From: Planctomycetota bacterium
GTDB taxonomy: Bacteria > Planctomycetota > UBA1135
Assembly: GCA_029243845.1 (NCBI GenBank)
Contig: JAQWRF010000036.1
Coordinates: 1-6,410 of the forward strand
Length of the DNA: 6,410 bases
Direction of reading: 5' to 3'
The notes below the pieces were generated by a model. It was not told the origin of the DNA. It was given only the letters and a program-made list of their open reading frames with translations, and ran no database searches. The number at the start of each line of letters is the position of its first letter. Positions within the stretch are counted from its first letter, which is position 1. Shown one piece after another: positions 5,610 to 6,410 of this stretch. A program made the position numbers and the translations under genes.

Positions 5610-6410
5610 CTACTTAAGGCGCTCTTTAACTAATTCCTCTTGCACATAAGGCGGAACTGGGTCGTATCCGTCTGGTTCCATGGAGAATGCCCCGCGTCCT
5701 TGAGTCATGCCACGCAAAGTACCGGCGTAAGAAAACATCTCGGCAATAGGCACTCTACCGCGAACCTCGCGGATTGCACCATCTTGGGACATGTCTTCGA
5801 TTGCAATGCGACGCGTATTCAAGTCGCCGATTACATCACCTAAGAATTCTTCGGGAACAGAAACGTTTAGCTTCATAATAGGCTCGAGAACTTGGAAGTT
5901 GCCTTCTACAGCAGAGCGGAACGCGCGTTGCGCCGCCAGCGTAAATGCTAATTCACTAGAGTCAACATCGTGGTACTTACCAAAGTGAAGTTCGGCTTGT
6001 ACACCAACGAAAGGCCATCCTAGCTTGCCACCGGTGCTTGCTGCAGCTTCGCAACCCTTGCGCACTGAAGGAATATACTGCGAAGGAACAGTGCCACTCT
6101 TAATGCTGTCAATGAAGTTATAGACGGCATCTTGATCTTGATCTTCGTCAGTCGGGTCTGGTGCCCAATTACTAAACTTGATGTTAACCACAGCGTATTG
6201 GCCTGAACCACCTGACTGCTTGATTTGCTTGGCTTCGATATCAACAGGATTCAGAATAGACTGACGGTATGCCACACGCGGCGCACCGACATTCACTGGA
6301 ACACCATGATCGCGACTGATCTGAGTAGTGATAATTTCTAGGTGTAATTCGCCCATGCCCGAGATAACAGTCTCTTCTGTTTCTTCGTCGGTGATTACAC
6401 GGAATGACGG
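5610..6410 (-). CDS. fusA: Translation elongation factor G, C-terminal 266 residues (5' end outside window)
   Basis: EF-G is the GTPase that drives tRNA-mRNA translocation on the ribosome and, with RRF, recycles ribosomes. The visible frame is open from base 6410 to the TAG at 5612-5610, so the GTPase domain and domain II lie beyond the right edge. The fragment starts in domain III (PSFRVITDEET, then ISGMGELHLEI), continues with the domain IV motif QSGGSGQY (65-72) and the tip region KYHDVDSSELAF (145-156, including the histidine matching E. coli H583). Domain V follows with VLEPIMK, GDVIGDLNTRR (191-201) and IAEMFSYAGTLRGMTQGR (222-239). Departures from common EF-G are the lost Gly after RR (RRIAIED instead of RRGxIEG), FSY for FGY, and a C-terminal EPDGYDPVPPYV rather than EFxxYxxxP. 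Together with an acidic DPTDEDQDQD insert in domain IV, these mark a lineage-specific or paralogous EF-G, possibly of the spirochaete/planctomycete/deltaproteobacterial type (inference). A terminator follows. Confidence 0.93.
   Translation of the reverse strand, partial: PSFRVITDEETEETVISGMGELHLEIITTQISRDHGVPVNVGAPRVAYRQSILNPVDIEAKQIKQSGGSGQYAVVNIKFSNWAPDPTDEDQDQDAVYNFIDSIKSGTVPSQYIPSVRKGCEAAASTGGKLGWPFVGVQAELHFGKYHDVDSSELAFTLAAQRAFRSAVEGNFQVLEPIMKLNVSVPEEFLGDVIGDLNTRRIAIEDMSQDGAIREVRGRVPIAEMFSYAGTLRGMTQGRGAFSMEPDGYDPVPPYVQEELVKERLK

Noticed and set aside
1..6410. Defence island, CRISPR array, mobile element or toxin-antitoxin pair
   Set aside because: I saw no direct-repeat arrays, transposase or integrase motifs, terminal inverted repeats or small paired ORFs. 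The genes are compact and mostly housekeeping.

Overview
The window is an ordinary, densely packed bacterial chromosomal segment. Five protein genes cover nearly all of it, and the longest gap is about 84 bases. I see no RNA genes, mobile elements, CRISPR arrays or long repeats. By eye the base composition is near 50% GC. The Lgt sequence (tyrosine in place of the YGG/HGG histidine, a GRLGC...GDDFG block, and HPTQLY) resembles forms I associate with Deltaproteobacteria/Myxococcota-type lineages. That makes a Gram-negative bacterium of such a group plausible, but the assignment is a weak inference.

Layout. Positions 1-1359 (minus) hold the first 453 codons of a large conserved protein that runs off the left edge. 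It has no stop in the window, so a search for closed ORFs misses it. A 41-bp divergent spacer (1360-1400) separates it from lgt (1401-2351, plus; prolipoprotein diacylglyceryl transferase). The lgt stop codon is followed with no spacer by the ATG of a large, divergent RNase HII-like protein (2352-3308, plus). That gene converges, over a 9-bp gap, on a divergent Tex/S1-domain protein (3318-5525, minus). Upstream of tex, and on the same strand, lies the C-terminal 266 codons of translation elongation factor G (5610-6410, minus), which runs off the right edge. A strong intrinsic terminator (5550-5591) ends the fusA transcript just before tex.

How the genes relate. lgt and the RNase HII-like gene form a two-gene, probably translationally coupled unit, although their known roles (lipoprotein maturation and RNA/DNA hybrid removal) are unrelated. 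fusA and tex both concern the translation/RNA apparatus and lie head-to-tail, but the terminator suggests they are largely separate transcription units. I found no evidence of a new multi-gene system. The points that merit a second look are single-protein oddities: an uncharacterised Cys-containing conserved family, a Tex homologue whose RNase H-like (YqgF) core has lost its signature residues, an RNase HII homologue about 120 residues longer than usual with an Asp-to-Glu change at a probable metal ligand, and an Lgt with an extra loop of about 55 residues before its last membrane helix.
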